Part shown: in pieces, positions 33,318 through 44,662 of the stretch | How the letters are laid out: every line of letters starts with the position of its first letter | How positions within the stretch are numbered: position 1 is the first letter of the stretch | Position numbers and translations under genes: made by a program | The notes under the pieces: generated by a model | Told to the model about the DNA's origin: nothing | The model's database searches: none | What the model saw: the letters and a program-made list of their open reading frames with translations, nothing else | Assembly: GCF_040183065.1 (NCBI RefSeq) | Contig: NC_091125.1 | Location: 127,910,621 to 127,974,620 of the forward strand | Reading direction: 5' to 3' | DNA: 64,000 nucleotides | From: Periplaneta americana | Lineage: Eukaryota > Arthropoda > Insecta > Blattodea > Blattidae

Positions 33318-33848
33318 AATTTTATCACTTCCCTAGCATTTGTTTGTTTTTATCACTTACCTAGAATTTGATTCTTTGCTTGCCAACATTTCAAACTGAA
33401 AATTCTATACGGTAGGTATTATAAAACATGTCTGGCGATCGTTATTTGTTTTCCGCATAGATAGTCGACTGAAAATGACGATTCCGTTCAAACGTTTTGG
33501 TGACGGAAACATTAGTGAAATAAAATTTTATAAGTCAATTAATATCTATTTTATTGTATTAGAGTACTTTATTTCTAATCTTTATATACTTTCTTCTGTT
33601 TTTATCAACTCCCTATCATTTGTTTCTTTGTTTGCCAACATTTCAAACTGAAAATTCTTTACGGTACTATAAAACATGCTTTGCGATCGTCATTTGTTTA
33701 CTGCATAGACAGTCAACTGAAAATGGCGGCTCCGTTCAAACGTTTTGGTGAAGCTAGCATTAGTGAAATAGAATTTTACCTAAGTCAATATTTTACTGTA
33801 TTAGAGTACTTTATTTCTTCTAATCTTTATATATTTTCTTCTAATCGT
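33318..33848 (+). repeat. ~251-bp tandem duplication
   Basis: Unit 1 (about 33346-33596) and unit 2 (about 33597-33848) align throughout ('gccaacatttcaaactgaaa', 'ccgttcaaacgttttggtga', 'tattagagtactttattt'). A partial third start precedes unit 1. Each unit holds an ATG(A/G)C start-like region. In unit 2 the frame reads MAAPFKRFGEASISEIEFYL. The palindrome ATCCCACTCGAGTGGGAT (33864-33881) follows closely. Confidence 0.85.
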
Positions 33849-34043
33849 GTAATAGTCAATTAAATCCCACTCGAGTGGGATAAATAAAAAACCTCTAGTG
33901 AGATTACTGTTGATCAAATTTACAGGTATAGGAGAATACTGCTTATTAGTTCGTAGAAATCAATCTGGTAATTTAACCCATAAATGAGTTTTCCAAAAGC
34001 CGACACTTAGCTAAATCGCTTTCTCACGACCAGAAACGGACTA

Positions 34044-34289
34044 AAGACTGGTCCATAATAAACCGAGAACGAAAACGACAACTAGAACGAGAACGAAAAT
34101 ATTGTTAAAATAAATGCATTTAAATGTGAGCATTCACAATTAACGTTCACGTTTCCGTTCCCGTTCCTGGCTCCGGCAAGCTTCTCGTTAATAATTGTGA
34201 ATGCTCACATTTAAATACATTTATTTTAACAATATTTCCGTTCTCGTTCCCGTTATCGTTTCCATTCCCGCTTTATTGTGGAACCGCCT
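34044..34289. mobile_element. Hairpin MITE, CCACAATAAACCGAG family
   Basis: The arms match over ~100 bp: left CCATAATAAACCGAGAACGA ... TAAATGTGAGCATTCACAAT; right ends GCTTTATTGTGGAACCGCCT. A TA adjoins each outer edge (about 34042 and 34290), consistent with a Tc1/mariner-type target. Fragments of the same family are at ~6.96-7.06 kb. Confidence 0.85.
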
Positions 34290-34524
34290 TAAATCTCTTT
34301 CTCGCATCTGAAAATGGTAGATTCACCCCAGTTAATCAAAATCTTTAGGCTCGTCTTCAGGATAAAATATGCAAATATACAAGAATTCCTCGTTTAATAG
34401 TACCTCATTAAATTTGGAGGGGTACTCGCTAATAATGATAAATTACGTACTTATTATCTAATTAGTTGCTGTTAAAGGCAAAGAATAAGCGAGATCAGGA
34501 CGGGCACGTATGAGGTCGGAATCG

Positions 34525-34750
34525 ACAAAAGATCAGTGGTATCAAGCTGGTCTCGGCCTCCGAGGCTGCGCTCTAGAGTGGGTTCGATTCCCAGTTGGGC
34601 TGATTACTTGGTTAGGTTTTTCCCTGGGTTTTCCCACCGTAATACGAATACCAGGTAATCCTGCGGAAAATTTTCTGACTCACCTACCCAAATATCATCT
34701 CTGGATCGTCAACTCCACCCACGCTAGACAACCTCCCAAATGATACAGTG
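34525..34750 (+). mobile_element. tRNA-derived SINE, family 6
   Basis: Head with GTGGGTTCGATTCCCAGTTG (box B), then GATTACTTGGTTAGGTTTTT, 'ccctgggttttccc', and tail 'ccacgctagacaacc'. Similar linker to the copy at 42.2 kb. Confidence 0.85.
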
Positions 34751-36645
34751 ACATTAAAGGGAGAGACTCGTGAAATGGTACATTTCTACATTTTTTAAGG
34801 TAGAGATCTAAAGTTGCATACATAAGTTCACAAAAACAAAAACTTCTTAAGAGTAGGGCCTAGGTCAAAGTGAAATTTCAATTTTCTAAAATATTCTAAC
34901 TACAGATTGAAAAATTATATAGTTATCACGCTGCACATGAATAGTCACTTTACAAAGTTTCGTCCAATTTGGTTAATAAACACATAAATGATTAACATTT
35001 TTGTAAATTTAAATGGTATTTTGAAAAATTGCTATTTTTCCCATAAATTTCGAATTTTTGTCTGAAATTTTGCCTACACAGCTATCAGTCTATCAGAAAC
35101 AGAATACCCTTGAGGGTTTCCATTCCAGTTACTCAAAAAAATAAGACAAAATATTTAAAGCAGTCTAGTATAAAAATTTCCAAAAAAAAATTGCGAGTAT
35201 GTAAAGAACGTAGATACATAAATTAAAACATGAGATTTAAATGAAGTGTTGATGTTATTAAGCATGCATTCAAGAACATTCACAAAAAATATGTGTCTAC
35301 TACATTTGTAGGAAGAGTAGCGTTTTTAATAAAGGCAAATGTACAAAAAACAAAAATCGAGAAAAATGAGTTTAAAAGTTTATAACTAGGAGTAGATGAA
35401 AGTAACGCATAGAGTTTCTTCTGATTCTAACAGGTGATTAGATAGCTCTATGGCCATGAAAATTGATGGAGGGCTATTTTGGACCTTAAGCAATTTTCTA
35501 ATGATAAATATAGAAAATCACAATTTTTTACCAAAGATGACAAAATTTCACCTCGGCGTATCTTTATGTTGATTTTTAGCTATTATTAAGTTTTAAAATA
35601 GTACCTATTTTAAAAGCCTTCTTCTCCTCTACTTTATATCCAATTCATTAAAAAAAATTGCATGCAACATCACTATTATGTTGTTAATAAAACTTAGTGT
35701 TGGATTTTTAATATTTACGCGTATGGATCATATTCAGAGACAAAGAGGAAGGAAGGAGATAGAAAAGATTGGAAAAAGCTGGGTTTTTGGTCAGAACACT
35801 ATGAATGAATGCACAGTTTTGGAGAAAAAATATTTCTTCACATATCTTAATTTTTTTTAAATCAACTTCATTCACACACATTTTATGTTGTATAAGTCTG
35901 GAAGTTAGAAAAAAAAAAGAGCTTTTAGATAGTTTCGTTTAACATGTGTATCGAGAACAAGCTGAACAATTTCATACTTCTAGCATGAAAACTGTAAAAT
36001 CCTTAGCAAACTGAATGAAGAAAAATGTATAAAAATCCAAAGTGCGGAAGAACTCATAGTTCTACATGCGTTATAGAACTGACACAACGCAAACCTTATA
36101 AGAAAAAATCCAGGTTTGTAAGTGAGACTCTTCTGCTCCTTTGCAGCTTCCAATGCTCTCAGTTTGCAATATTTATGCCTAATTTCACTGCAGACAATCT
36201 AGTATGACATTATGTAGCATGCCATAAATGATTTGTATACCACTACAAAATACGTAATTGAAAAATGTTCTCCACGTTACAAATAACATTGTTATTGTTA
36301 TTTTTTTTTCGCAAAACTAAAGCAAATGATGTGTTTTTTGCAATAAATAAAATATTAACCCATTACTGCATAAAGTTATTAATGACTTGAAAAATACGTT
36401 TCTGAGTTGAAGTTTGCTAGTTGGTGACTTAAGAATGCTTTCTTACCATTTTTATCTTTATTTACTTTCTGGGATAAAAATTAAGGACGCTATGCATAGT
36501 GGTCAGTGATACAGTAGCTGAATAGAATAACCCCTCTTTTAGTTCAAATAGTATTTATGTATTTATTATGTAGCAAATACATATACACATATTAGAAGCA
36601 GTGGTTCAACTGTCCTCCTCACACAAGCCTGCTTATTGCACAACA

Positions 36646-37110
36646 CTATTTTGTGTGGTAAGGGTAGAAACATTTAGGGTGGAGTCCAATTTGACACTTG
36701 CTGCAGATGAACTTTGCTTTCCCTGTACAATTAGCACACCTTCGCTGAGTTTCATTTTCAACTGGCCAGTGGCGTTGACCATCAAATCTTATGTCTCCTG
36801 ATGGAATGGGAACAATTTTTCCTTAGTGGGAACTCACCCCATGTCTTTTCAGTACTGTAAAAGCCAGGAAACGGCAAAAGTTGAGGAGCGGTTCTGAAGA
36901 GTTTTGAGGCTTCATTTTTCTGTACAGAAACAAAGCATTTACTACGGCAACATCAAGAAAATAAGCGAAGATGGACCACCACTCTGTTGTTGCCGCTGTT
37001 GCTAACATCGGTACTGCCAACGCTGGTGCTGCTGTTTCTGTGCTAGCGCTGGTACTGCTGTTGCTGCTAGTGATGGTGCTGCTATTGCTGCTGCTAGCGC
37101 TGGTGTTGAT
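36646..37110 (-). pseudogene. piggyBac transposase C-terminal part with Cys-rich domain
   Basis: Reading minus-strand: EWWSIFAYFLDVAVVNALFL, YRKMKPQNSSEPLLNFCRFL, a stop after GVSSH, then GDIRFDGQRHWPVENETQRR and CANCTGKAKFICSKCQIGLH-PKCFYPYHTK, ending at 36646. W...F.....DvavvNa..ly followed by ll.F...la is the piggyBac insertion/dimerisation region, and C-x2-C...C-x2-C...H-x2-C is its terminal zinc-binding domain, which recognises transposon ends. Ser/Ala/Thr-rich text upstream (to ~37120) comes from a degenerate GCT array. Conserved DDD residues are not present. Confidence 0.9.
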
Positions 37111-37123
37111 GGTGGTGATTGTA

Positions 37124-37470
37124 AAAAAACTCGTAGCTCTACAGCCCATGAAGGGCCAAGACCGACCAGCCTGCTGCTGGTCTCACGTCCACATGCCGAA
37201 ACAGAGGTGGACTATCCTCCAACAAGAATGGAGGTATCGTGTGGTTAGCACGATGATTCCCCCCAACCGTTATAGCTGGTTTCCGAAACCGGATTTTCGC
37301 TACCTATCGTAGCTCCACAAATGCATGATGATGCTGGGTGGGCACCGGTCCCATACACTGGCCGAAATTTCATGAGAAAATTTCTTCCCCCATGAGGACT
37401 CGAACCAGCGCGCATTCCGTAACGCGAGTCCGAGGCAGGATGCCTTAGACCACGATGCCACGGCGCGGTA
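37124..37470 (-). mobile_element. tRNA-derived SINE, family 5
   Basis: Minus-strand head CGTGGTCTAAGGCATCCTGC (box A region) and GCTGGTTCGAGTCCTCATGG (box B), then body 'aaatttcggccagtgtatgg', 'ctacgataggtagcgaaaat', and tail 'tcttggcccttcatgggctg'. Second copy at 57.69 kb. Inserted in the piggyBac element. Confidence 0.93.
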
Positions 37471-37894
37471 CGTTGGTGGTTATAGTAGTAATAATAGTAC
37501 TTGTAGTTGTAGTAGTATGATGGCCTTCTACCTGGAATTACCTTCCCTGTCTTGGAAATATTCATATATTAGCTTCCTTCTTTTCGGACGGCAATAACTT
37601 GTGCGAGAAACCTCAGCTCCATTTTTTGTCTAATGTACTTTCAAAATCATTTGTTGCAGCTTTTATGTTAGAAGACTCTGGCATACTTTCATCAACAATG
37701 TCATCCTCATTATCATCATTACATATTTTTTTTGTCTAATTCCGCTTTACTAAGTAGCATTTTACCGCCAAGATTATTCAAATAAGCCTCATGCTCGTCG
37801 TCCGATTTATCACTGTATTTATTTGTATAATGGAAATCTTCTGGAGGGGTCCATATATCAGACTCTCATTATTATTATTATTTTGATTTTCCAT
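37471..37894 (-). pseudogene. piggyBac transposase N-terminal part
   Basis: An ATG at 37894 begins MENQNNNNNES. After a frameshift the text reads DIWTPPEDFHYTNKYSDKSD and EAYLNNLGGKMLLSKAELDK, an acidic N-terminus as usual in piggyBac transposases. Further frames contain SYCRPKRRKLIYEYFQDREG. It then runs into a short TAC/TAG array and the SINE. Together with the C-terminal piece it shows a central deletion of most of the DDD core. Confidence 0.7.
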
Positions 37895-38557
37895 TAACCC
37901 CAGAATTTCACTCACGGTTAGACTGGAAATAAAACAATGTAATGGAAACCATATACTGTACATATTATAGAATACTACAGGAGTACACACTGCATGGAGT
38001 CCTATTTTTAGGACGGCACTTTATTTCACCTTGTACCTAGCAACATCTAAGAAAATTTTATTGTTGTTATATACCACATGAAAACTGAAGTATTCAACTC
38101 ATTATGTGAAAATAAAAATCAGATTTCTGTATCACCATTTCAGAGTAACTAGGAATGTACTTACACGCGGTGCGTCACAAAATACTGTTATCCTGCCATC
38201 TTGTAAAAAATTAGCTGGTGTGAACAAATGTTCGCGCGGAATTCAAATACTGCAACACCATAATACAATGTAATAATTTACGTTCTAAACAATGCCTCCA
38301 ACTGTACTAAACAAGAAAAAGTTCCATAGAAATCAGTATTTTACGCACGTCCCATTTTTAGGACGCTATGCAGTAATGGGTTAATTCCAAAAAAGTAGAT
38401 ATATTCTCCAAAATAACATTAAAATCTGATGGGGTTATGCACCTCCTCATTTTAGTAGTAATAGGGACTATTTTCATGTTAATATATAAGGGATAAACAG
38501 GAAAAAAAGGAGAAGTGGGACTAGAAAAATGAAGAGAACGAGAAAGATAATGATGAT

Positions 38558-38559
38558 GG

Positions 38560-38626
<67 letters not shown>
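38558..38626. repeat. (GAT)n microsatellite
   Basis: About 23 uninterrupted units after one GGT. His-, Ser- and Met-run frames here are artefacts. Confidence 0.96.
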
Positions 38627-38627
<1 letters not shown>

Positions 38628-38680
38628 TGGAATATAATACAGCACAAGTTTCACAAGTTTGTGATTGTCTCTGACGCAAC

Positions 38681-38682
<2 letters not shown>

Positions 38683-38733
<51 letters not shown>
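38683..38733. repeat. (TA)n microsatellite
   Basis: About 25 TA units. Confidence 0.96.
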
Positions 38734-38738
<5 letters not shown>

Positions 38739-38821
38739 GTAATTTTGTATTGCCTGTGATCATTAACACTTAATCTCAGGATTCTGTAAAACTCTATTTC
38801 AACGTTATTCAGACAAAAGAA

Positions 38822-38915
38822 ATGGTTTGTATAGGCTAAGAATCGAACCCGTTCTCTTCTGCACAATACGCAGTAGACTCTGCGACTGAGCTGTTGGGAC
38901 GACACGAAACCTTTC
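38822..38915 (-). mobile_element. tRNA-like SINE head
   Basis: Reverse complement CAACAGCTCAGTCGCAGAGT (box A) and ACGGGTTCGATTCTTAGCC (box B). It has no clean acceptor stem, so it is read as a SINE or tRNA pseudogene. Confidence 0.65.
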
Positions 38916-39415
38916 ACTTCTGCGCGGAGTGTCGATCTAGTCATGAAGGTTCAAATGTCGATTTAACTATACGATTTACGTATATATTTGTCTATTATTT
39001 ACGTCATATTACCATATTTTTGTAGTTTTTAAGTGTATTTCGGAACGATGCTAGCAACAAACCAAAGCGTCTGAATTTAAGTACCGGTAACTCAAATATT
39101 CAATTTCTTGTGTATCAGTGTTCTGGTCTCCGATCATGCGCAGTGTCTTACATCTGAGACTAGAATATTCCATCGTCTCATTCCTTTTCTGGGGAACTGT
39201 ACATATCAGTCAGGATTGGTGAAAATTTTGTTTTGTCTATCTGCTATAGTTCTGGAGAAAATACAATTTCTTTTGAGGTAAGGCAAAGCATACGGAACAG
39301 CTGGCTCCTTGGCTCCTTTGAGCGCCATACAGCCATAAAAATTTATGAATAAGGTTTCATTGAATTTTTAAAGAAAAAACACAATTGCACTTTCTACCAA
39401 TTTATCATCAATTTC

Positions 39416-39680
39416 GTCCACGCCTGTGGAGTAACGGTTAGCACGTCTAGCCGCAAAACCAGGTGGCCCGGGTTCGATTCCCGGTCGGGAAAAGTTACCT
39501 GGTTGAGGTTTTTTCTGGGGTTTTCCCTCAACCCAATATGAGCAAATGCTGGGTAACTTACGGTGTTGGACCCCGGACTCATTTCACCGGCATTATCACC
39601 TTCACTTCATTCAGACGCTAAATAACCAAAGCTGTTGATAAAGCGTCGTAAAATAACCTACTAAAATAAAAAAAATAAAA
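39416..39680 (+). mobile_element. tRNA-derived SINE, family 1
   Basis: Near-consensus copy with perfect 12-bp target duplication ATCATCAATTTC (39404-39415 and 39681-39692) and A-rich end AAATAAAAAAAATAAAA. Confidence 0.97.
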
Positions 39681-39710
39681 ATCATCAATTTCACTCGAGT
39701 CCCCCCTTAA

Positions 39711-40785
39711 AGAAGATTTAAAAGTAATAAAAAATATAGGCAAAATTTCTGTACCGTGAACTGGAGAAGCCAAGAAACATCGAGAAACCCATTGCTAAAC
39801 GTGAGTCTCGTCCTTTTAATTTATAAAAAGAAATCAGTTCACAAAAATATTGTCTAACCTGGAATTAAAGAGTGAAATAATAGAAAAGAGAAAAACGCAC
39901 TGGATTCTAACTTAGGATTTTTTCAGAAAACCGCGCCTGTAACAACGCACAAGTGGGCTACTTGGCATTACAAACTCTAATTTTCTCCATGGGAGGAGGC
40001 TCTAAATTACGGTCCTTTAGAAAACCCTTCGTTGTACGCGACGTAGTTAAGTTCGTCGGCTATGGCGTGGTATAACTTCTGCTTACAGTCACAACACCTT
40101 GTAGGCCTGTGACACAAAAATACAGACCGAGGAAGGAGGGACGGCACTGTTGTGGAAAACCTCCCCACAAAACCCTTTAAAAAACTTTTTTTCTCTCTCT
40201 CTCCCTCCAAGCCACCGACAATCTGTTCTTATTCTTTCCAGACTACATTCCCCATACCACCGACCGCCTCCTCCTTTAACACACACCCCCAAGACCATAT
40301 ATACCTTTAACTTATCGTAGTTCCATACGGAACCCCCAGTTTCCCCCACTTTTCCAACCCTCTCGCACGAGGGAGAAGTCAATGCACAGCGGTCCGCAGA
40401 AAATACATCAAGGAGACAGAAGACACACAATCTAACCCCCTCCTCCGCAAAACACCCCTGGGCTTTCCTCTGCTAGGCGTGACACGTCACAAATAATCCC
40501 CCATGTGCCTCTGTTAGGGGTGTATCTAGCCAAAGATAAAACTAGTATACGTGATCCGAAATTTTTAGTTATTTTATATAAAGAAACATCACGGTTCAGC
40601 GGACTTGGGCCTGTAGGATCTAATCCACGCTGTCTATATTGTTGGGTTGGACAATGACCGAGTAACAACTAGCCAGAGTTTGCTAAGCCCTCAAATGTCA
40701 ATCACAGCACACAAACCAGTCGTCCGAAATCTTGTCTGGAGGAGAGTAGGAATAAATTGCGTAAGAAAATTTGAAATAAAAATTC
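39711..40785. other. Unassigned DNA, CT-rich in part
   Basis: 40200-40480 is C/T-rich on the plus strand, giving overlapping minus-strand Gly/Arg-rich frames without any recognised domain. Confidence 0.4.
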
Positions 40786-42021
40786 TAAGCCTCTTAGCCT
40801 ATAGACTGATTCAAATCACGTGATAAAAAAAATCTAAGTCATTTAGCCTCCAGATTGATTTATATCATGTAATAAAAATTCTAAGTCACTTAGCCTACAG
40901 ATTGATTTATAACATGTAATAAAAATTCTAAGTCATTTAGCTTCCAGATTGATTTATATCATGTAATAAAAATTCTAAGTCACTTAGCCTCCAGATTGAT
41001 TTATATCATGTAATAAAAAATCTATGTCATTTAGCCTCCAGATTGATTTATATCATGTAATAAAAATTCTAAGTCACTTAGCCTACAGATTGATTTATAT
41101 CATGTAATAAAAAATCTATGTCATTTAGCCTCCAGATTGATTTATATCATGTAATAAAAATTCTAAGTCACTTAGCCTACAGATTGATTTATATCATGTA
41201 ATAAAAAATCTATGTCATTTAGCCTCCAGATTGATTTATATCATGTAATAAAAATTCTAAGTAACTTAGCCTACAGATTGATTTATATCATGTAATAAAA
41301 AATCTATGTCATTTAGCCTCCAGATTGATTTATATCATGTAATAAAAATGCTGAGTCATTTAGCCTCCAGATTGATTTATATCATGTAATAAAAATTCTA
41401 AGTCACTTAGCCTACAGATTGATTTATATCAGTAATAAAAATTCTAAGTCACTTAGCCTACAGATTGATTTATATCATGTAATAAAAATTCTAAGTCATT
41501 TATCCTCCAGACTGATTTATATCATGTAATAAAAATTCTAAGTCACTTAGCCTACAGATTGATTTATATCATGTAATAAAAAATCTATGTCATTTAGCCT
41601 CCAGATTGATTTATATCATGTAATAAAAATTCTAAGTCACTTAGCCTACAGATTGATTTATATCATGTAATAAAAAATCTATGTCATTTAGCCTCCAGAT
41701 TGATTTATATCATGTAATAAAAATTCTAAGTCACTTAGCCTCCAGATTGATTTATATCATGTAATAAAAATTCTAAGTCACTTAGCCTACAGATTGATTT
41801 ATATCATGTAATAAAAATTCTAAGTCATTTAGCCTCCAGATTGATTCATATCATGTAATAAAAATTCTAAGTAATTTAGCCTCCAGATTCATTTATATCA
41901 TGTAATAAAAATTCTAAGTCATTTAGCCTTCACATTGATTTATATCATGTAATAAAAATATTGATTTATATCATGTAATAAAAATTCTAAGTCACTTAGC
42001 CTCCAGATTGATTTATATCAT
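40786..42021. repeat. 47-bp satellite array, ~26 copies, with 94-bp dimer
   Basis: Core ATTGATTTATATCATGTAAT plus AAAAATTCTAAGTCACTTAG and CCTACAG. Two variants alternate regularly over ~40970-41340 and ~41515-41710: type A (TTCTAAGTCACTTAGCCTAC) and type B (ATCTATGTCATTTAGCCTCC). The first units and the last are most diverged. Confidence 0.97.
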
Positions 42022-42147
42022 GTGTTCTTAAAAACATTTCTCCTTCTCCAACATCAGCAATGTTATCTTCATCATAGCCAATAATTTTTCTTTTGCGTTT
42101 CCTCTTCTCCTTTCGTCTGCCTATTTCTCTTCTGTCTCTTCTCTTCC
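42010..42147 (-). other. Lys/Arg-rich open frame beside the satellite
   Basis: Minus-strand frame RKRRDRREIGRRKEKRKRKR, then KIIGYDEDNIADVGEGEMFL, ends at a stop inside the last satellite unit. A TTTTTTTTGTTTCCCTAG acceptor-like string lies just upstream (about 42165-42182). It could be a decayed exon or chance. No family recognised. Confidence 0.2.
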
Positions 42148-42207
42148 TCTAACTTCCAATTACGTCACTAGGGAAACAAAAAAAATATGGCGGTATAAAA
42201 TAAAAGA

Positions 42208-42432
42208 GCCAGCGGTATAGCTAGGCGGTAGGTGCGTTTGCCAACTGATCCGCAGATGCTCTCGGGCGTGTGTGGGTTCGATTGCCGCTCGGGATGATTA
42301 CTTGGGTTTTTCCGAGGTTTTGCTCTATTATAAAGCGAATGTCAGGTAATTCCTCAAATACCATCTCGCTATCACCAATTACATCGACACTAAATAATCT
42401 AGTTGTTGGTGCAGCGTAATTAAATAAACGAT
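42208..42432 (+). mobile_element. tRNA-derived SINE, family 6
   Basis: Head GCGGTATAGCTAGGCGGTAG (box A) and GTGGGTTCGATTGCCGCTCG (box B), then GATTACTTGGGTTTTTCCGA and a tail 'acactaaataatctagttgttggtgcagcg'. The tail is clearly analogous to the family-1 ending. Confidence 0.85.
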
Positions 42433-42914
42433 GTAAATACAAAGATAAAAAGTACAAAGAAATAATGAAAGAAAATAACCGAATTGAACTTTTAATAGCA
42501 TTATGATCCACACGTAAAGAAAATGTTACAAAGCTCATGATTGTCGAAACCTCTCCTCAAACTGAGCATACAGATCTCCACAGCAGAAAGACAAATACAA
42601 GAAAGTAGTTGTGTATTTTAACAGCAATAAATGCATTAATAAACGAAAGCGCCTATTGGAAAAAGTATAATGGAGCTTCCGTTACTGTCGTTAATTCGTT
42701 CCACAAAATTGTGATGGTCATCAAGCGATGACAATCGAATAGAAGGCTATAACACAATTCGTTCCGAAAAAAAATAGCGGTCAAACATAACCTTCTTCAT
42801 TTTAAGTTATATCTTTGATCAAAATTATGAAAGATTACTTATAAAAGAATATCACCCTTAATACAATCGCATTGATTTAATTTCATAAGAGTTATTAAAT
42901 ATAGTAGGCTAATT
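42433..42914. other. Unassigned AT-rich DNA
   Basis: Nothing recognised. Confidence 0.5.
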
Positions 42915-43140
42915 ATCCACCGTTATGGACAGTAGACATTATGCCTGACTACAAAACTAGTGGGCCCGGGTTCACATCCTGATTGCGACAAGTTGTTTAA
43001 TTGAATTATTTTTATTTTCCCGGACTTTTTCTTAACCAATTCTGAACAAGTGCTGCGAAATTTTCGATGTTAGACCCTCGATCTCATTTCCCCATCATTA
43101 ATTTCACCTTCATTTACCATCAATTCAACAGTTTCGGGTC
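42915..43140 (+). mobile_element. Old family-1-like SINE
   Basis: GGGCCCGGGTTCACATCCTG retains box B. 'gacaagttgtttaattgaa...tttcccggactttttcttaacc', 'gaacaagtgctgcgaaattttcgatgttagaccctcgatctcattt' parallels the family-1 body at low identity. Confidence 0.65.
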
Positions 43141-44065
43141 AAAAAAAGATGTAGGAAGAATTGTACCGTCGATTGTACACGGATGGCTTAGAGGTTGCAG
43201 AACTCTCAGGTGGTCGGAAGAGCATAATAAACAAAAAAAAATATAATTATAATTATGACGAAAATAAATTATCTTGTTTTAAAATCGGGTGTCGTCGGAA
43301 CTGAGAATTGTGTAAGCTGAATCGATAGATGGTACCAAATAGTGAATCATGATGCTTACAGTAATGCGGTCCTATGGACTTGAACAGTCATCTTTACGAT
43401 AGGAGTGGAAAGCACAATCTGAGGTGTAAGGCTTCGAGCCCCTCCTCCGTAAAAAAAGAAAAAAAAAGTTCATTATATTCCTTATAAGTAAACTTCGAAG
43501 TTCAGGTACCAGTCGGAGAGGTACAAGTTAACTGATGGACATAGTGGACAGAGGTGAGAGGTACAGGCTAGGTTTGTTTACTTTTTCCATCTATCGCAGG
43601 AACAGAGAACTCGTATTGTAAACAGAGCAATCAACATGAGTATCTATATACAACAGCAACTAAGGCAGCGGGAGAAGCTAAGCTCTCTAAGAGAGATTGT
43701 TCCCCGTCGCTGATCTATCGGATCTGTCCACTGCACTGTCTGTCTACGACTGGTTGGAAGTTTCGTTCGTACTGGCACTGAAGCATGTCTTGCAGTCTAA
43801 GGAAGGTCCGGGGCAATTTTCATACACTTAAAACTGAGACAATTTGGACAACGTGAGGTCATTGCGATGTTGAAAACAATTCAATTGGAACAAATTTTAA
43901 AATATAAATTATTAAATTCCTTCCACAAGAAAAAATCTTACAAGTAGAATTAACTAGAGAAAGTGTTAAAAATATCGAATACCATGCATTTTTTATATTA
44001 TTTGTTTCTGCAGGAGTTGCTAATTTTTTGGCTGATTTCAGAGTTGACAATATAAAAATATGTTT
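43141..44065. other. Unassigned DNA
   Basis: Probably includes the unrecognisable 5' half of the transposon whose transposase follows. A tRNA-like 'gtggaaagcacaatctgaggtgtaaggcttcgagcccctcc' near 43407-43447 is too decayed to call. Confidence 0.35.
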
Positions 44066-44662
44066 TTTCATATCCTACAGCGCATTAATGAAAACCAAGA
44101 TTTTTTTAGTAATGTTATGTCTTCTGATGAGGTAACAATCCATTTGTTTTGGAAAATTGACCGGCATAATATAAAAATGTGGGGCCATCAAAATCCCCGT
44201 ATAGTCAAAAGCATATTCGAGATAGTCCTAAACTAAATGTATGGTATGGTCTTATGCTAGATATGATAATTGGATCTTTCTTTCTCACCTCCGTACCTAG
44301 ACATACTACTTCCACAGGTTGTACACAAACAGTTTAGCATAATCTTCCAACAAGATGGAGCATGTTGTACATTATAACACTGAACAACACTTTCCCGAAC
44401 CGTTGTATTGGACGCGGCGATACAATAACATGGCCTCGTCGTTCTCCCGACATTATTCCATTAGTTTTTTTCTTTAGGGTTATGTCAAGGACATTGTGTA
44501 TTCCACCAAGGTGAATGATCTCAACAACTTACGTAATCGCTCTGTGGAAGAAGTATCAACTATTACACTAGATTTATGCTACAGAGAACCTGGACTAAAA
44601 TTGAGTATCGTTTGGATATTGTTCGTGCAATCGAGCGAGCTCATGTAGAAATCTACTATTGA
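44066..44662 (+). pseudogene. Decayed Tc1/mariner-superfamily transposase
   Basis: Plus-strand frames give INENQDFFSNVMSSDEVTIH (first catalytic D region, S-D-E), DRHNIKMWGHQNPRIVKS, a QQDGA equivalent ('ccaacaagatggagca'), and CIGRGDTITWPRRSPDIIPL with VFFF (third acidic region). The end is LDIVRAIERAHVEIYY. It has the same domain order as the 25.5-kb transposase but different sequence, with at least four frameshifts or stops. TIRs not found. Confidence 0.85.

Larger units (their letters stand above)
36359..38380 (-). mobile_element. piggyBac element, internally deleted
   Basis: 14-bp TIRs CCCATTACTGCATA (36359-36372) and TATGCAGTAATGGG (38367-38380) are each flanked by TTAA (36355-36358, 38381-38384). 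A subterminal GGACGCTATGCA occurs near both ends (36484 and 38361). The minus strand holds N- and C-terminal piggyBac transposase pieces, with the catalytic core missing and a SINE inserted at 37124-37470. Confidence 0.93.
34758..39706. mobile_element. Probable 4.9-kb TTAA-flanked element
   Basis: Left edge TTAA (34754-34757) then AGGGAGAGACTCGTGAAATG. Right edge reverse complement TTAA (39707-39710) then GGGGGGACTCGAGTGAAATT. The tips match imperfectly over ~22 bp. If real, it is an old TTAA-type element, later invaded by piggyBac (36359-38380), a tRNA-like SINE and a family-1 SINE. 34760-36350 is AT-rich with no coding seen. Boundary evidence is moderate. Confidence 0.45.

Noticed and set aside
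38358-38769. His-, Ser- and Met-run frames
   Set aside because: Read-through of the (GAT)n and (TA)n arrays.
43371-43447. tRNA-like sequence
   Set aside because: A GGCTTCGAGCCCC box-B resemblance is present, but no box A or stems could be placed.
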